In this document: positions 13,631 to 21,897 of the stretch, piece by piece
How the letters are laid out: every line of letters starts with the position of its first letter
Numbering within the stretch: position 1 is the stretch's first letter
Source: JAIBJN01 sp963825255
GTDB taxonomy: Bacteria; Actinomycetota; Thermoleophilia; Gaiellales; Gaiellaceae
Direction: 5' to 3'
Assembly (NCBI GenBank): GCA_963825255.1
Contig: CAWGSF010000002.1
Coordinates: 1 to 64,000, forward strand
Length of the DNA: 64,000 nt
The notes under the pieces: generated by a model
Told to the model about the DNA's origin: nothing
Database searches by the model: none
The model's input: the letters and a program-made list of their open reading frames with translations, nothing else
Program-made: the position numbers and the translations under genes

Positions 13631-14242
13631 ATGTCGACATCGCCGCAGGACTTCGATGCCCAGATCATCGAGGGGTCCATCACGGCTCACCTCGCGGCCA
13701 CCTTCGCGGGCTTACCCGTCTACGTGCACACGATCGAGCACGCCGACGGCGTCGTCCTCGTCGACACCGGCATGCTCGACTCGACGCCGGAACTGGACGA
13801 GGAAGGCGCGCCGGTGCCGATGCCGGAGAACATCCCCCGAGACGTCGTGTGCGTCATCAACACCCACCTTCACTTCGACCACTGCGGCGGCAACCGCCTG
13901 TTTCCCGGTGTGCCGATCCACGTCCAGCGACTCGAGCTGCAAGGGCCTCATGACCCACACGAATGGGTCGACTTCCCGGGTGCGACCTACGTCGAGCACG
14001 ACGGCGAGGCGGAGGTGCTCCCCGGCATCCGGCTGCTGCCGACGCCCGGCCACACGCGCGGGCACCAGAGCGTCCTCGTCGACACGCCCGACGGCCTCGT
14101 CGTCATCGGCGGCGACGTCGCGTACACGTTCCACGAGCTCGGGAGCGGCGCGACCGAGGGACAGCGGCGCGTACTCGCGCTAGCCGCTCCGACGTGGCTC
14201 ACGCACGCGGACGAGGGGCCGAAAGTTCCTCGCCCGAACTAG
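13631..14242 (+). CDS. MBL-fold metallo-hydrolase
   Basis: A 203-residue metallo-beta-lactamase-fold hydrolase with the zinc motif NTHLHFDHCGGN (~77-88), a third ligand in TPGHTRGHQS and GGDVAY further on, the pattern of lactonase-like and ribonuclease-unrelated members. The substrate cannot be told from sequence; AHL-lactonase-like enzymes share this layout. AAAGGAG precedes ATG 13631. Its stop shares CTAG with the stop of a converging gene remnant. Confidence 0.8.
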   Translation: MSTSPQDFDAQIIEGSITAHLAATFAGLPVYVHTIEHADGVVLVDTGMLDSTPELDEEGAPVPMPENIPRDVVCVINTHLHFDHCGGNRLFPGVPIHVQRLELQGPHDPHEWVDFPGATYVEHDGEAEVLPGIRLLPTPGHTRGHQSVLVDTPDGLVVIGGDVAYTFHELGSGATEGQRRVLALAAPTWLTHADEGPKVPRPN

Positions 14243-14355
14243 GACGACGACGCGAGCCGGAGCGCGGCCCTCGAGACCACCTTGCGGCGGACGCGCGGGG
14301 CTTGCGAGAGCAGCGCCCGGAACGCCGGCGCGTTGAAGACGAGCAGGCGGGCAGG
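14239..14355 (-). pseudogene. C-terminal remnant of a cyclic-nucleotide-binding-domain protein
   Basis: The minus-strand frame ending at 14239 encodes PARLLVFNAPAFRALLSQAP then RVRRKVVSRAALRLASS, resembling the last strand and helix of a cNMP-binding (Crp-type) domain. Upstream the similarity fails in every frame, so only this tail is recognisable. The surrounding 14356-14560 holds no gene I can support. Confidence 0.35.
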
Positions 14356-14561
14356 CGTCCGCGTAGCGGGTATGGAACTCGGCGGCGAGTTCGGATACGC
14401 CGGCCGACCCGAGGCCTTCGCGCGCAAGCTGCGCGAGGAGCTGGACCAGAACTGACCCGCGGCACCGTCGCCACGGCCCCCGCGGCGGCACTCGCCTAGC
14501 GGTGTGAGAAGCGGGCGACAGGCACCTGTCGCCGCTTCTCGAAGAACGTTCGCGACGCGCG

Positions 14562-15083
14562 TTAGCCGGCCGTTGCAGCCGCGCGCCGAGGCAGGACCCA
14601 ATCCGGCCGCGGGAAGTGGCACGTGTACCCGTTCGGATACCGCTCGAGGTAGTCCTGATGCTCGGGCTCGGCCTCCCAGAACGGCCCCGCCGGCACGACC
14701 TCGGTCACCACGTTCCCCGGCCAGAGGCCCGAGGCCTCGACGTCGGCGATGGTGTCCTCCGCGACGCGGCGCTGCTCCTCGTCGAGGTAGAAGATCGCCG
14801 AGCGATAGCTCATCCCGATGTCGTTTCCCTGGCGGTTCGGCGTCGTCGGGTCGTGAATCTGGAAGAAGAACTCGAGCAGGTCACGGTAGGACGTCTGCTC
14901 GGGGTCGAAGGCGATCTCGATCGCCTCCGCGTGCGTGCCGTGGTTGCGATAGGTGGCGTTCGGGACGTCGCCGCCCGTGTAGCCGACCCTCGTCGACACG
15001 ACGCCCGGCCGCATCCGAACGAGGTCCTGCATCCCCCAGAAGCACCCACCCGCGAGGATCGCCTTCTCGACCGAACCGTTCAT
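14562..15083 (-). CDS. msrA: Peptide-methionine (S)-S-oxide reductase
   Basis: ATG 15083 has AGGAGG seven bases upstream. The 173-residue protein carries the MsrA active-site motif GGCFWGMQ, whose Cys attacks the sulfoxide, plus GYTGG, YRNHGTHAEAIEI and YRSAIFYLDEEQ, all standard. It repairs oxidised methionine using thioredoxin. The resolving cysteines at the C-terminus appear limited to YTCHFP. It stands alone. Confidence 0.95.
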   Translation of the reverse strand: MNGSVEKAILAGGCFWGMQDLVRMRPGVVSTRVGYTGGDVPNATYRNHGTHAEAIEIAFDPEQTSYRDLLEFFFQIHDPTTPNRQGNDIGMSYRSAIFYLDEEQRRVAEDTIADVEASGLWPGNVVTEVVPAGPFWEAEPEHQDYLERYPNGYTCHFPRPDWVLPRRAAATAG

Positions 15084-15153
15084 CACGCCACCTCCTGAGG
15101 ATCACGACTCCGCACGCAGTCACTGTACCCTCGGCGCGTCGTGCCGCCGAAGC

Positions 15154-15603
15154 TCACGCGTCCAGCGGCAACCACACCCCGTCGCGCATCAGCAGCCGCC
15201 CGGACAGCTCGTTCGCCTCGCGCCACGCGCGGATCTCGGTCGGCGTCACGCGCAGGTACACGTAGTCGCCGGCCTCCGTGCGCGCGTCGAAGCCGGTGTG
15301 CTCGGCGTGCGCATCGGCGCTCGCGTCGTCGACGCCTTCCGTCACACGGCCGTCGACGAGCACGACGTCGCGCGTCGGACCGACGCCGACGCGTGCGACG
15401 CCGGCACGCAGGAGGTTCGTCGCGGTCGGAGACGAGCGCGGCGTCGCGAGGACGAGCGCCGCGCCGTCCCAGCAGTAGGAGAGCGGGACGAGATGCGCGT
15501 TCCCCCTCTCGTCCGCGCTCGCCACCCAGCAGTCGACCTCCGTCACGAGCAGCGCGAGCGTGTCCGTCTTGCGCTGCGCACGCGAACGCGGCGCCGGCCT
15601 CAC
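15154..15603 (-). CDS. Pyridoxamine 5'-phosphate oxidase-fold protein
   Basis: A 149-residue split-barrel flavin-binding protein (VDCWVASADERGNAHLVPLS, a second strand pair LVLATPRSSPTATNLL, and VYLRVTPTEIRAWRE). This is the PNPOx-like family that includes F420- or FMN-dependent reductases of unknown substrate. Its GTG overlaps the SRPBCC stop (GTGA), making it the last gene of the arsR operon. Confidence 0.75.
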   Translation of the reverse strand: MRPAPRSRAQRKTDTLALLVTEVDCWVASADERGNAHLVPLSYCWDGAALVLATPRSSPTATNLLRAGVARVGVGPTRDVVLVDGRVTEGVDDASADAHAEHTGFDARTEAGDYVYLRVTPTEIRAWREANELSGRLLMRDGVWLPLDA

Positions 15604-16028
15604 GCCGCGATCTTCTCCAGCAGCGCGTCGACGCGCTCGAAGCCCGCCTTCGCGCCCTCCTCGACGCCGTACTGCATCGTCGTGTCCCGCTGCTCGGTCG
15701 TCTCGAAGCGCATCGTCTGCGTCAGCTTCGTCTGCTCGCCGAGATCCTCGAACTCGAGCGTCTGCAGGTGGTTCTGGAACGTCTGCACGAGGCGCTCGGG
15801 TGGCTCGACCTCGCGGAACTCGCCCTCGACGACCCCGAACGCGGTTCGGAACCGGTAGGTGCCGCCCGGGCGGACGTCCATCTCCTCGACGACCGTGCCG
15901 TCGCCCCACCATTCGGGGATCAGCTGCGGATCCGTCCAGACGGAGTAGACGTGCGCGCGCGGCGCGTCGAAGACCCGCTCGACCCGGATCTCGAGCTCGT
16001 TCGGGGTGGTGACGGTGGTGGTGCTCAT
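15600..16028 (-). CDS. SRPBCC (AHSA1-type) ligand-binding protein
   Basis: A 142-residue START-like domain of the AHSA1 group: ELEIRVERVFDAPRAHVYSV at the N-terminus, then PEWWGDG and the long C-terminal helix. These proteins bind hydrophobic ligands and are regularly paired with ArsR regulators. AAAGGAG precedes ATG 16028, and the last part of that leader belongs to a perfect 40-bp repeat shared with the DUF1801 leader. Confidence 0.85.
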   Translation of the reverse strand: MSTTTVTTPNELEIRVERVFDAPRAHVYSVWTDPQLIPEWWGDGTVVEEMDVRPGGTYRFRTAFGVVEGEFREVEPPERLVQTFQNHLQTLEFEDLGEQTKLTQTMRFETTEQRDTTMQYGVEEGAKAGFERVDALLEKIAA

Positions 16029-16067
16029 CGTGCTCCTTTCGTCCGTTCGACGACCTGCGCGAAGCGG
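16028..16067 (+). repeat. 40-bp perfect direct repeat, copy 1
   Basis: Identical to 16519-16558. Read on the minus strand it encodes the end of ArsR (RFAQVVERTKGA) plus an AAAGGAG ribosome site. Here it lies between DUF1801 and the SRPBCC gene, where no ArsR end belongs, so it is a duplication scar. Confidence 0.9.
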
Positions 16068-16071
16068 GCGG

Positions 16072-16094
16072 GGGCCCAGCGGCGAGCTGGGCCC
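16072..16094 (-). terminator. Hairpin directly after the DUF1801 gene
   Basis: GGGCCCAGC and GCTGGGCCC form a perfect 9-bp stem with a five-base loop immediately downstream of the DUF1801 stop codon. It would partly insulate the downstream SRPBCC gene. Confidence 0.55.
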
Positions 16095-16517
16095 TCAGCT
16101 CACCGCCTTCTTCACGAGCGCGCCGATCCGCGCCTCGTCGGCGGCAGTCAGTTCCTTCAGCGCGAAGGAGGTCGGCCACATCGCGCCTTCGTCGAGGTTC
16201 GCCTCGTCGCTGAAGCCGACCGTCGCGTACCTCGCCTTGAACTTCTCCGCGCTCTGGAAGAAGCAGACGACCTTGCCGTCCCTGGCATACGCGGGCATCC
16301 CGTACCAGGTCTTCGGCGAGAGGCCCGGCGCGCTGGCTTTGACGATCGCATGGAACCGCTCGGCCATGACGCGATCCGATTTCGGCATCTCGGCGATCTT
16401 CGCGAGCACCGCGTTTTCCCCGTCCGCCTTGCGCGCTTCCGCCTTCAGCTCCTGGGCGCGCTCCTTCATCGCAGCCTTTTCCTCGGCCGTGAATCCAGTG
16501 GACTTCGTTTCAGCCAT
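16095..16517 (-). CDS. DUF1801-family protein
   Basis: A 140-residue protein with the DUF1801 core (SPKTWYGMPAYARDGKVVCF, then FKARYATVGFSDEANLDEG), a small alpha/beta fold of unknown biochemical role, preceded by a charged helical N-terminus. ATG 16517 lies inside the end of arsR and uses AAAGGAG. The gene sits between two copies of a 40-bp repeat and carries its own hairpin, suggesting it was inserted into an older arsR-SRPBCC pair. Confidence 0.8.
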   Translation of the reverse strand: MAETKSTGFTAEEKAAMKERAQELKAEARKADGENAVLAKIAEMPKSDRVMAERFHAIVKASAPGLSPKTWYGMPAYARDGKVVCFFQSAEKFKARYATVGFSDEANLDEGAMWPTSFALKELTAADEARIGALVKKAVS

Positions 16518-16827
16518 CTCGTGCTCCTTTCGTCCGTTCGACGACCTGCGCGAAGCGGTCGAGCCGCTGCAGCCACGTGGTGATGCCCTCGAAGGCGTAG
16601 GGCACGAGCATGCACCTGCGGACACGGCCGATCTTCTCCGTCGTGACGAGCTCCGCCTCCTCGAGCAGCCTGATGTGCTTCTTCATTCCGGTCAGCGACA
16701 TGCCGAAGGGCTCGGCGAGCTCGCTGATCGACGCGCTGCCGGCGCCGAGCCGTTCGAGGACGGCGCGGCGGGTCGGGTCGGCGAGGGCTCCAAAGGCGCG
16801 GTCGACGGTCGTGTAAGACTGAACCAT
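16510..16827 (-). CDS. ArsR-family transcription regulator
   Basis: A 105-residue winged-helix repressor (VDRAFGALADPTRRAVLERL, ISELAEPFGMSLTGMKKHIR as the DNA-reading helices). It has none of the metal-binding cysteine motifs of ArsR/SmtB sensors; only one Cys is seen (RRCMLVPYAF). This matches the group that controls AHSA1/SRPBCC genes. ATG 16827 is preceded at seven bases by TATAGT and overlapped by a perfect palindrome, so it is probably autoregulated and leaderless. Confidence 0.85.
   Translation of the reverse strand: MVQSYTTVDRAFGALADPTRRAVLERLGAGSASISELAEPFGMSLTGMKKHIRLLEEAELVTTEKIGRVRRCMLVPYAFEGITTWLQRLDRFAQVVERTKGARDG
16519..16558 (+). repeat. 40-bp perfect direct repeat, copy 2 (native arsR end)
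   Basis: This copy lies in its natural place, the 3' end of arsR with the ribosome site for the next gene. The other copy is at 16028-16067. Confidence 0.9.
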
Positions 16828-16840
16828 TTGGTTCACTATA
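16821..16840 (-). promoter_or_regulatory. arsR promoter with palindromic operator over the start codon
   Basis: Plus-strand GAACCATTTGGTTC (16821-16834) is a perfect 14-bp palindrome that includes the arsR start codon. TATAGT (16835-16840 on the minus strand) abuts it and lies seven bases before ATG. A dimeric ArsR bound here would block initiation directly. Confidence 0.6.
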
Positions 16841-17203
16841 GCACGTTCCACGACGCGACGTAGACCGCCGCTACGACCTCGGGTCCGGCAACGTCGTCTG
16901 ACCTCGTTCGTACGCCGCTGCGGCTCTTGATCCGCGGCACCTCGTCGGGTGCGCCGAACTGGCACCAGCCCACGCAATCGTCGCCCGCCGAAGACGAGCG
17001 CCGCGTGAGCCGTTCCCGCCCGGACACGCTCAGCTTCCGCTCGCGGTTCAGAGCGGCGTCGTGTCCTTGCCGCCGGCCCCCTCGGGGTGGAACCCCATGC
17101 ACCAGCAGCCGCCGAAGACGCCGTTGTTGCGCCCGACCAACGCGGCGAGCGCGGCCCACGTCGACTCGTCCAAGGCCTTGACGCTGTACCTCGGTTCGTC
17201 CAT
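16836..17203 (-). pseudogene. GNAT-like acetyltransferase, frameshifted and truncated
   Basis: ATG 17203 opens MDEPRYSVKALDESTW and continues to FGGCWCMGFHPEGAGGKDTT. A frameshift near 17055 then gives DDCVGWCQFGAPDEVPRIKS in a second frame. Homology to GNAT-like proteins ends at ~16930 and the acetyl-CoA-binding half is missing. The frame stops at 16836 next to the arsR promoter. It is clearly non-functional as an acetyltransferase. Confidence 0.65.
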
Positions 17204-17274
17204 GAACCCCAGCGTAACCGGGACCTCGACTCGGCCCACCCGACCGAGCGCAGCTCGCCTGGAAGGGTCGGCGC

Positions 17275-17766
17275 CTAGCCGGCCTGTGCCGCCCCCACCC
17301 CGTCCGCGGCGCGCTCGACCTCGGCGATCTCGATCTTCCTCATCTCGAGCATCGCCCGCATGGCCCGCTGCGACCTCTCCGCGTCCGGATCGTCGAGCAG
17401 CTCGATGAGGCGCGTCGGCACGATCTGCCACGAGAGGCCGAACTTGTCCTTCAGCCAGCCGCAAGGGCCCTCTTCGCCGCCGTCGGTCAGGGCGCTCCAG
17501 AACCGGTCGACCTCCTCCTGCGTCTTGCAGCTCACCTGGAACGAGACGGCTTCGCTGAAGGTGAACTCCGGCCCGCCGTTCAGGGCGACGAACGGCTGGC
17601 CGTCCAGCTCGAAGCGCACGGCCATCACGGTCCCCGCGGGCCGGGGCCCCGCCTCGCCGTAGTGCGCGACGTCCAGGATCTTGGAGTTCGGGAAGACCGA
17701 CGTGTAGAAGGCGGCGGCCTCCTCGCCCTCGGTGTCGAACCACAGACATGGCGTGATCTCGTGCAT
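17275..17766 (-). CDS. VOC-family protein (PhnB-like)
   Basis: A 163-residue vicinal-oxygen-chelate fold protein of the PhnB type (ITPCLWFDTEGEEAAAFYTS, VFPNSKI, ALNGGPEFTFSEAVSFQV, GPCGWLKDKFGLSWQIVP). Members are often annotated as 3-demethylubiquinone methyltransferase-like without evidence. The real role is unknown. ATG 17766 is followed by the standard MHEITPCLW start. Confidence 0.8.
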   Translation of the reverse strand: MHEITPCLWFDTEGEEAAAFYTSVFPNSKILDVAHYGEAGPRPAGTVMAVRFELDGQPFVALNGGPEFTFSEAVSFQVSCKTQEEVDRFWSALTDGGEEGPCGWLKDKFGLSWQIVPTRLIELLDDPDAERSQRAMRAMLEMRKIEIAEVERAADGVGAAQAG

Positions 17767-17886
17767 CGGTCGTCTCCTCTCGTTGGTGCCGTACAGGTCT
17801 TCCCCGGGTAGACGATGCCGACACCACGAACTCATCGGCGCGACCGCCCGCCACGAGGACGGTCGCGCCGTTGTCGGATCCGCAGG

Positions 17887-18336
17887 TCAGCAGCTGTGCG
17901 GCCGCTCGACCTTCACGCACGTGTCGTCGCCGAGGCCGCCCTGGCCCTTGTCGAAGCCCGGGCCGCCGTTGAGCACGTCCGCTCCGCTCTTCCCCTCGAG
18001 GTCGTCGTCGCCGCGACCTCCGAGGATCCTGTCGTTGCCGGCGTCGCCTTCGACATGGTCGTTCCCGTCGCCGGCGCAAATGAGGTCGTTGCCGCCGCGA
18101 CCTTCCACGTCGTCCGCGCCGCCCTTGGCGACGATCACGTCTCGACCGCGCGGTGCCCTCGATCTTGTCGGGCCCGCTCGTGCCGACGATCGTGGCGTGT
18201 CGCGCCGCGGCACGTGGGCTGTGCCCGCTGCCGCCGACCTCGCAGCGAACACGGAGTAGGCGACAGCGAGAAGGCCGGCGATCGCGATCGCCAGGCCGAC
18301 CTTCGTCACGAGCCTTCGTCCCGTTGCCCTGGACAT
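17887..18336 (-). CDS. Short secreted RTX calcium-binding protein with a doubly shifted middle
   Basis: A 149-residue protein with a signal segment (VTKVGLAIAIAGLLAVAYSVFA), then RTX nonapeptides such as GRGGNDLICAGDGNDHVEGD and GGPGFDKGQGG, ending VERPHSC. Residues ~38-60 read as a basic low-complexity stretch, but the adjacent frame there encodes ATIVGTSGPDKIEGT, the usual first repeat of this family. Two compensating indels (near 18215 and 18150) therefore seem to have scrambled ~22 residues while keeping the ends in frame. Confidence 0.7.
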   Translation of the reverse strand: MSRATGRRLVTKVGLAIAIAGLLAVAYSVFAARSAAAGTAHVPRRDTPRSSARAGPTRSRAPRGRDVIVAKGGADDVEGRGGNDLICAGDGNDHVEGDAGNDRILGGRGDDDLEGKSGADVLNGGPGFDKGQGGLGDDTCVKVERPHSC

Positions 18337-18458
18337 CTCATCTCCCCCTCTCGCGTTGCTTCGACTGGAGGAGACCGACTCTATGAAGCCTCGTCTAAGC
18401 GGCGCCCCCGGTTTCTCCCAAGCTTTCGCCGCCTTCGGTTAGGTCTCGGTAAGACCGG

Positions 18459-18887
18459 TCAGCCGCCGTGCTCGGCCTCGGCCGCCTCGGCGTCCGCCTT
18501 CGTCCGGTGGACGGTGCCGTCCGGGTGCTCCGGAGGCGAGTAGAGGGAGTAGAGCTTCAGCTCGCCGTCGCCCGTGTTCACGACGTTGTGCCAGACGCCG
18601 GCGGGCACCACGATCGCCCAGTCGCCCTCGACGTCGTGGGTCTCCTCGACACGATCCGCCGTTCGACCGAGCTCGGCCCGCCCGCGGCCCTGCTCGATCC
18701 TCAGAAACTGATCCAGGTGGGGGTGCGCTTCCCAGCCGATGTCCTCCCCGGGCCCGAGCCGCATCACCGTCAGCTGTGTGTGCTCGCCCGTGTACACGAC
18801 GGTGCGAAACGTCTCGTTGTCGAGAGTCACCCGTTCGATGTCGTCGATCCAACCGAGCATGTGCGCCTCCTTCGGGTCGACGGACAT
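18459..18887 (-). CDS. Cupin-domain protein
   Basis: A 142-residue single cupin with metal motif 1 (GEDIGWEAHPHLDQFLRIEQ) and motif 2 (GVWHNVVNTGDGELKLYSLY). The small beta-barrel could be an isomerase, dioxygenase or binding protein. Well conserved and apparently intact, unlike the broken cupin at 9185. Confidence 0.8.
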   Translation of the reverse strand: MSVDPKEAHMLGWIDDIERVTLDNETFRTVVYTGEHTQLTVMRLGPGEDIGWEAHPHLDQFLRIEQGRGRAELGRTADRVEETHDVEGDWAIVVPAGVWHNVVNTGDGELKLYSLYSPPEHPDGTVHRTKADAEAAEAEHGG

Positions 18888-18962
18888 GATGCACCGGTCG
18901 ACCGCTCAGGTGCTAGCACTCGGCGCGATCGCGAGGCGGCCGAGGTCGCGAGCTGACCACGC

Positions 18963-19740
18963 TTAGCTGCCCGCCTCATAGCGGACGAGCTCCTCGCGGT
19001 CCGAGCCGCCGGACACCGTGAGCGCGAGGACGGGGCCGACGTCCCGCGCGTAGAACTTGTGCTCCACGACGTCGGGCTCGAGCGGGGTCGTGTCCCTCGT
19101 CATGAGAACACCGGAGTAGGAGCCGAACGGGACCTCGACCTTCTCGTCGACGCTGAGGACCTCGCCCTCGTCCTCGGCCTCGCCCGCCTTGTACTCCTGC
19201 CGGTAGGTCATGCCGACCTCGGGGCTGCCCGGAAGCGCGATGCCCGGCTGGGCGCCGTCGACGCCCGCTTCCCAGGACCCGGCCCTGCGTCACGACCTTC
19301 CCGTCCTCGTACTCGGCCGTCCTCTCCCCCATGTACCAGACGTTCCCCCACCGGTCCTGGGCGTACCAGTCGTACGTGTCCTCGACCGTCGCGCCGTCCT
19401 CGGTCACGAGGTCGTGGACCACGGTCGCCTCGATGCCGAGGATCGTCCTCGTCCGGTCCGTCACCGTGACCACGACCCGCATCTCCCCGCCCTTCCCGTC
19501 GGTCTCGCGATAGACCCACCTGCTGCCCGGGGACATCGGCCAGTACGGGTTGTCGATCTCGGCCACGAAGTCGGCTGGGTCGAGCTCGACCGGCTCGCTT
19601 CCCTGCGGAAGCGGCGGGGCCGCCGCCTCCGACGCCGTCGAGCCCGTCGCGACGGTCGTGGAGGCCGTGTCGTCCGAGGCACAGCCGGCCGCCTGAAGCG
19701 CCACCAGCACGACGACCAGCATGAGCAGCGACCGGATCAT
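18963..19740 (-). pseudogene. Lipoprotein of unknown function with one frameshift
   Basis: ATG 19740 starts a signal with a lipobox (LVALQAAGCASDD), then a Ser/Thr-rich linker and a domain with DNPYWPMSPGSRWVYRE, TVTDRTRTILGIEATVV and DWYAQDRWGNVWYMGE. Near 19286 the frame shifts: the second frame supplies WEAGVDGAQPGIALPGSP and continues MTYRQEYKAGEAEDEGEVLS to the stop at 18963. One indel repairs a ~258-residue exported lipoprotein, so sequencing error is as likely as decay. Family known to me only as a conserved actinobacterial exported protein. Confidence 0.65.
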
Positions 19741-19815
19741 GCGGCCCACCGTACGGACCTGGCATGAGCGGTCGATGAGAGGGCGGTGTCTGGCTCCTCG
19801 ATGAGAATGCCGGCC

Positions 19816-21111
19816 ATGAACGAGACGCCCAGGCCGACGCTGAGCGGGGCCGCGTACCTCCGCCTGATCCTGACCGGCGCTCTGATCGGGCTCCCGGCCG
19901 CCCTCGTCGCCGCGGGCTTCCTCGCGTTCGTGCACGAGGCCGAGGGCTGGCTCTGGCACGACCTCCCCGACGCGCTCGGATACTCGTCGCCCCCGTGGTT
20001 CCTCGTGATCGGCCTGCCCGTCGTCGGCGCGGCCGTCGTCCTCGCGGCTCGCAGGTTCCTCCCCGGCGACGGCGGCCACGTTCCTCTGCAAGGGCTCAAC
20101 GTCGAGCCGACGCCCTTCGCGCACGCGCCCGGGGTGGCGCTGGCGGCGCTCGGCACGCTCGCCTTCGGCGCGGTGCTCGGCCCCGAAGCGCCCCTGATCG
20201 CGCTCGGGTCGGCGGTCGGCATGGCGGTCGCCCCCTACTTCCGCATGGGTGAGGCCGAGCGAAAGGTCCTGGCGACGGCAGGCTCCTTCTCGGCCATCTC
20301 GGCGCTGTTCGGCGGGCCCCTGGTCGCCGGGGTCATCCTCATCGAGGCCGGGATCGGGGCAGGCGCGATGCTGATCCCGATCCTGCTGCCGGGACTCGTG
20401 GCGGCGGCGATCGGCTACCTCCTCTTCGTCGGGCTCGGCAACTGGGGAGGCCTCGAGGAGACCGTCCTCGCAGTCCCCGGGCTGCCGGTCTACGACGGGA
20501 CGAGCGTCCGCGATCTCGTCATCGGCATCGCGGTCGGGATCGGAACGGCGCTGATCATCGGCGTCGTCCGCCAGCTCGGAAGCGCCGTTCTCGACCGCGG
20601 CCCGAAACGGCTCGGAATGACGCCACTCCTCCTCGCGGGCGGCCTGGCGGTCGGCCTCCTCGCCCAGCTCGCCGAGCTGCTCGGGGCAAGCTCGCAGGAC
20701 GTGCTCTTCTCGGGACAGTCGTCGCTGCCCGACCTCGTGGCGGAGGACTCGGCGGGCATCCTCGTCGTCCTCATCGTGGCGAAGGGCCTCGCCTACGCGA
20801 TCAGCCTCTCGTGCGGGTTCCGCGGCGGCCCCGTGTTCCCGGCGATGTTCCTCGGCGTCGCCCTGGCCATGCTCGCCGTGGTCGCCTTCGACGTCTCGCC
20901 GACCCTCGCAGTCGCCGTCGGCGCCACCGCGGGGATGGTCGCGATGACGCGCCTCGTCATTGCATCGCTCCTGCTCGCCGCGCTTCTCGTCGGCACGGGT
21001 AGCACGGACGTCCTTCCCGCCGCCGTCCTCGCCGCGGTCGCAGCGTGGATCACCAGGACGGCGATCGACAAGCGCCTGAATCCCGTCGAGGACGACGTCC
21101 CGGCCTGGTGA
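19816..21111 (+). CDS. Chloride channel/transporter, ClC family
   Basis: A 431-residue membrane protein with about ten to eleven hydrophobic helices and two recognisable ClC selectivity segments: FGAVLGPEAPLIALGSAVG (GREGP-type) and SLSCGFRGGPVFPAMFLGVA (GxFxP-type). No CBS domains. The conserved 'gating' glutamate appears as the Glu of GPEAP. ATG 19816 is preferred among three closely spaced ATGs because the protein then begins MNETPRPTLSG just before helix A. Stands opposite a lipoprotein gene. Confidence 0.85.
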   Translation: MNETPRPTLSGAAYLRLILTGALIGLPAALVAAGFLAFVHEAEGWLWHDLPDALGYSSPPWFLVIGLPVVGAAVVLAARRFLPGDGGHVPLQGLNVEPTPFAHAPGVALAALGTLAFGAVLGPEAPLIALGSAVGMAVAPYFRMGEAERKVLATAGSFSAISALFGGPLVAGVILIEAGIGAGAMLIPILLPGLVAAAIGYLLFVGLGNWGGLEETVLAVPGLPVYDGTSVRDLVIGIAVGIGTALIIGVVRQLGSAVLDRGPKRLGMTPLLLAGGLAVGLLAQLAELLGASSQDVLFSGQSSLPDLVAEDSAGILVVLIVAKGLAYAISLSCGFRGGPVFPAMFLGVALAMLAVVAFDVSPTLAVAVGATAGMVAMTRLVIASLLLAALLVGTGSTDVLPAAVLAAVAAWITRTAIDKRLNPVEDDVPAW

Positions 21112-21118
21112 GGCTCGC

Positions 21119-21844
21119 CTAGCGGCGGCGCCCCGCGTCGGGCGCGTCGCCCTCCTCGAGCACCTCGGCGACCGCGGCCTCCGGCCTCTGCAAGCCAGCT
21201 CCTACGACGCCCCGGTGGATCGCGACCGCCAGCGCGGCGCCCAGGGGCGGAGCGATGAAGTAGATCCAGATCCCGGTCCACTCGTTGCCGATCAGCGCAG
21301 GGCCGAACGTCCGCGCCGGGTTCACCGAGGAGCCGCTGAACGGGATCGCGGCGAAGTGGATCGCGACGAGAGCGAGCGGGATGGCGACGAGCGCGCTCGA
21401 GCCGAAGCGGCCGCTGGCGCTCGCCTGGAGGATCACGAGAACGAAGATCGCCGTGAAGACCAGCTCGATCAGGAACGCCGTCCCGTCGCCGAGAACGCCC
21501 GGCACGGTCGCTGTCGCGGCCACGTCGTCCTGGCTCGTCGCGAGGAGCAGGACGAGCGAGGCCAGGATCGCCCCGGCGAACTGCGCGCCCCAGTAGCGGA
21601 CGAGGTCGGGGCTCGAGAGGCGGCGGTCGAGGAACATCGCCAGCGAGACGGCCGGGTTGTAGTGACCGCCGGAGACCTCGCCGAAGGCGTAGAGGCCGGC
21701 GAGGAGCGCCAGGCCGAAGGCGAACGGCACGGCGAGCAAGACGGGCACGCCCATCAGGGACGTGGCGACGATGGCCGTCGTCCCCCCGAAGACGAGGACG
21801 AACGTTCCGAGCAGCTCAGCCGCGTACTTCTGCCAGCCTTCCAT
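21119..21844 (-). CDS. MIP-family channel (aquaporin/glycerol facilitator)
   Basis: A 241-residue channel with six helices and the two NPA loops, GGHYNPAVSLAMF (~62) and GSSVNPARTFGPAL (~175), both intact. The Arg after the second NPA is present. Short loops and Thr-Phe after NPAR favour a water-selective aquaporin. The gene converges with the ClC gene eight bases away. Confidence 0.9.
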   Translation of the reverse strand: MEGWQKYAAELLGTFVLVFGGTTAIVATSLMGVPVLLAVPFAFGLALLAGLYAFGEVSGGHYNPAVSLAMFLDRRLSSPDLVRYWGAQFAGAILASLVLLLATSQDDVAATATVPGVLGDGTAFLIELVFTAIFVLVILQASASGRFGSSALVAIPLALVAIHFAAIPFSGSSVNPARTFGPALIGNEWTGIWIYFIAPPLGAALAVAIHRGVVGAGLQRPEAAVAEVLEEGDAPDAGRRR

Positions 21845-21897
21845 GCAAGACCTCCGGTGGACGTAGGGCGACGGTGGGGCCGTCGAGGCCCCTGCAT

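Noticed and set aside
14394..14456. A short plus-strand frame ending in RKLREELDQN
   Set aside because: It looks like the end of a protein but has no identifiable beginning or family, and overlaps the cNMP remnant region.
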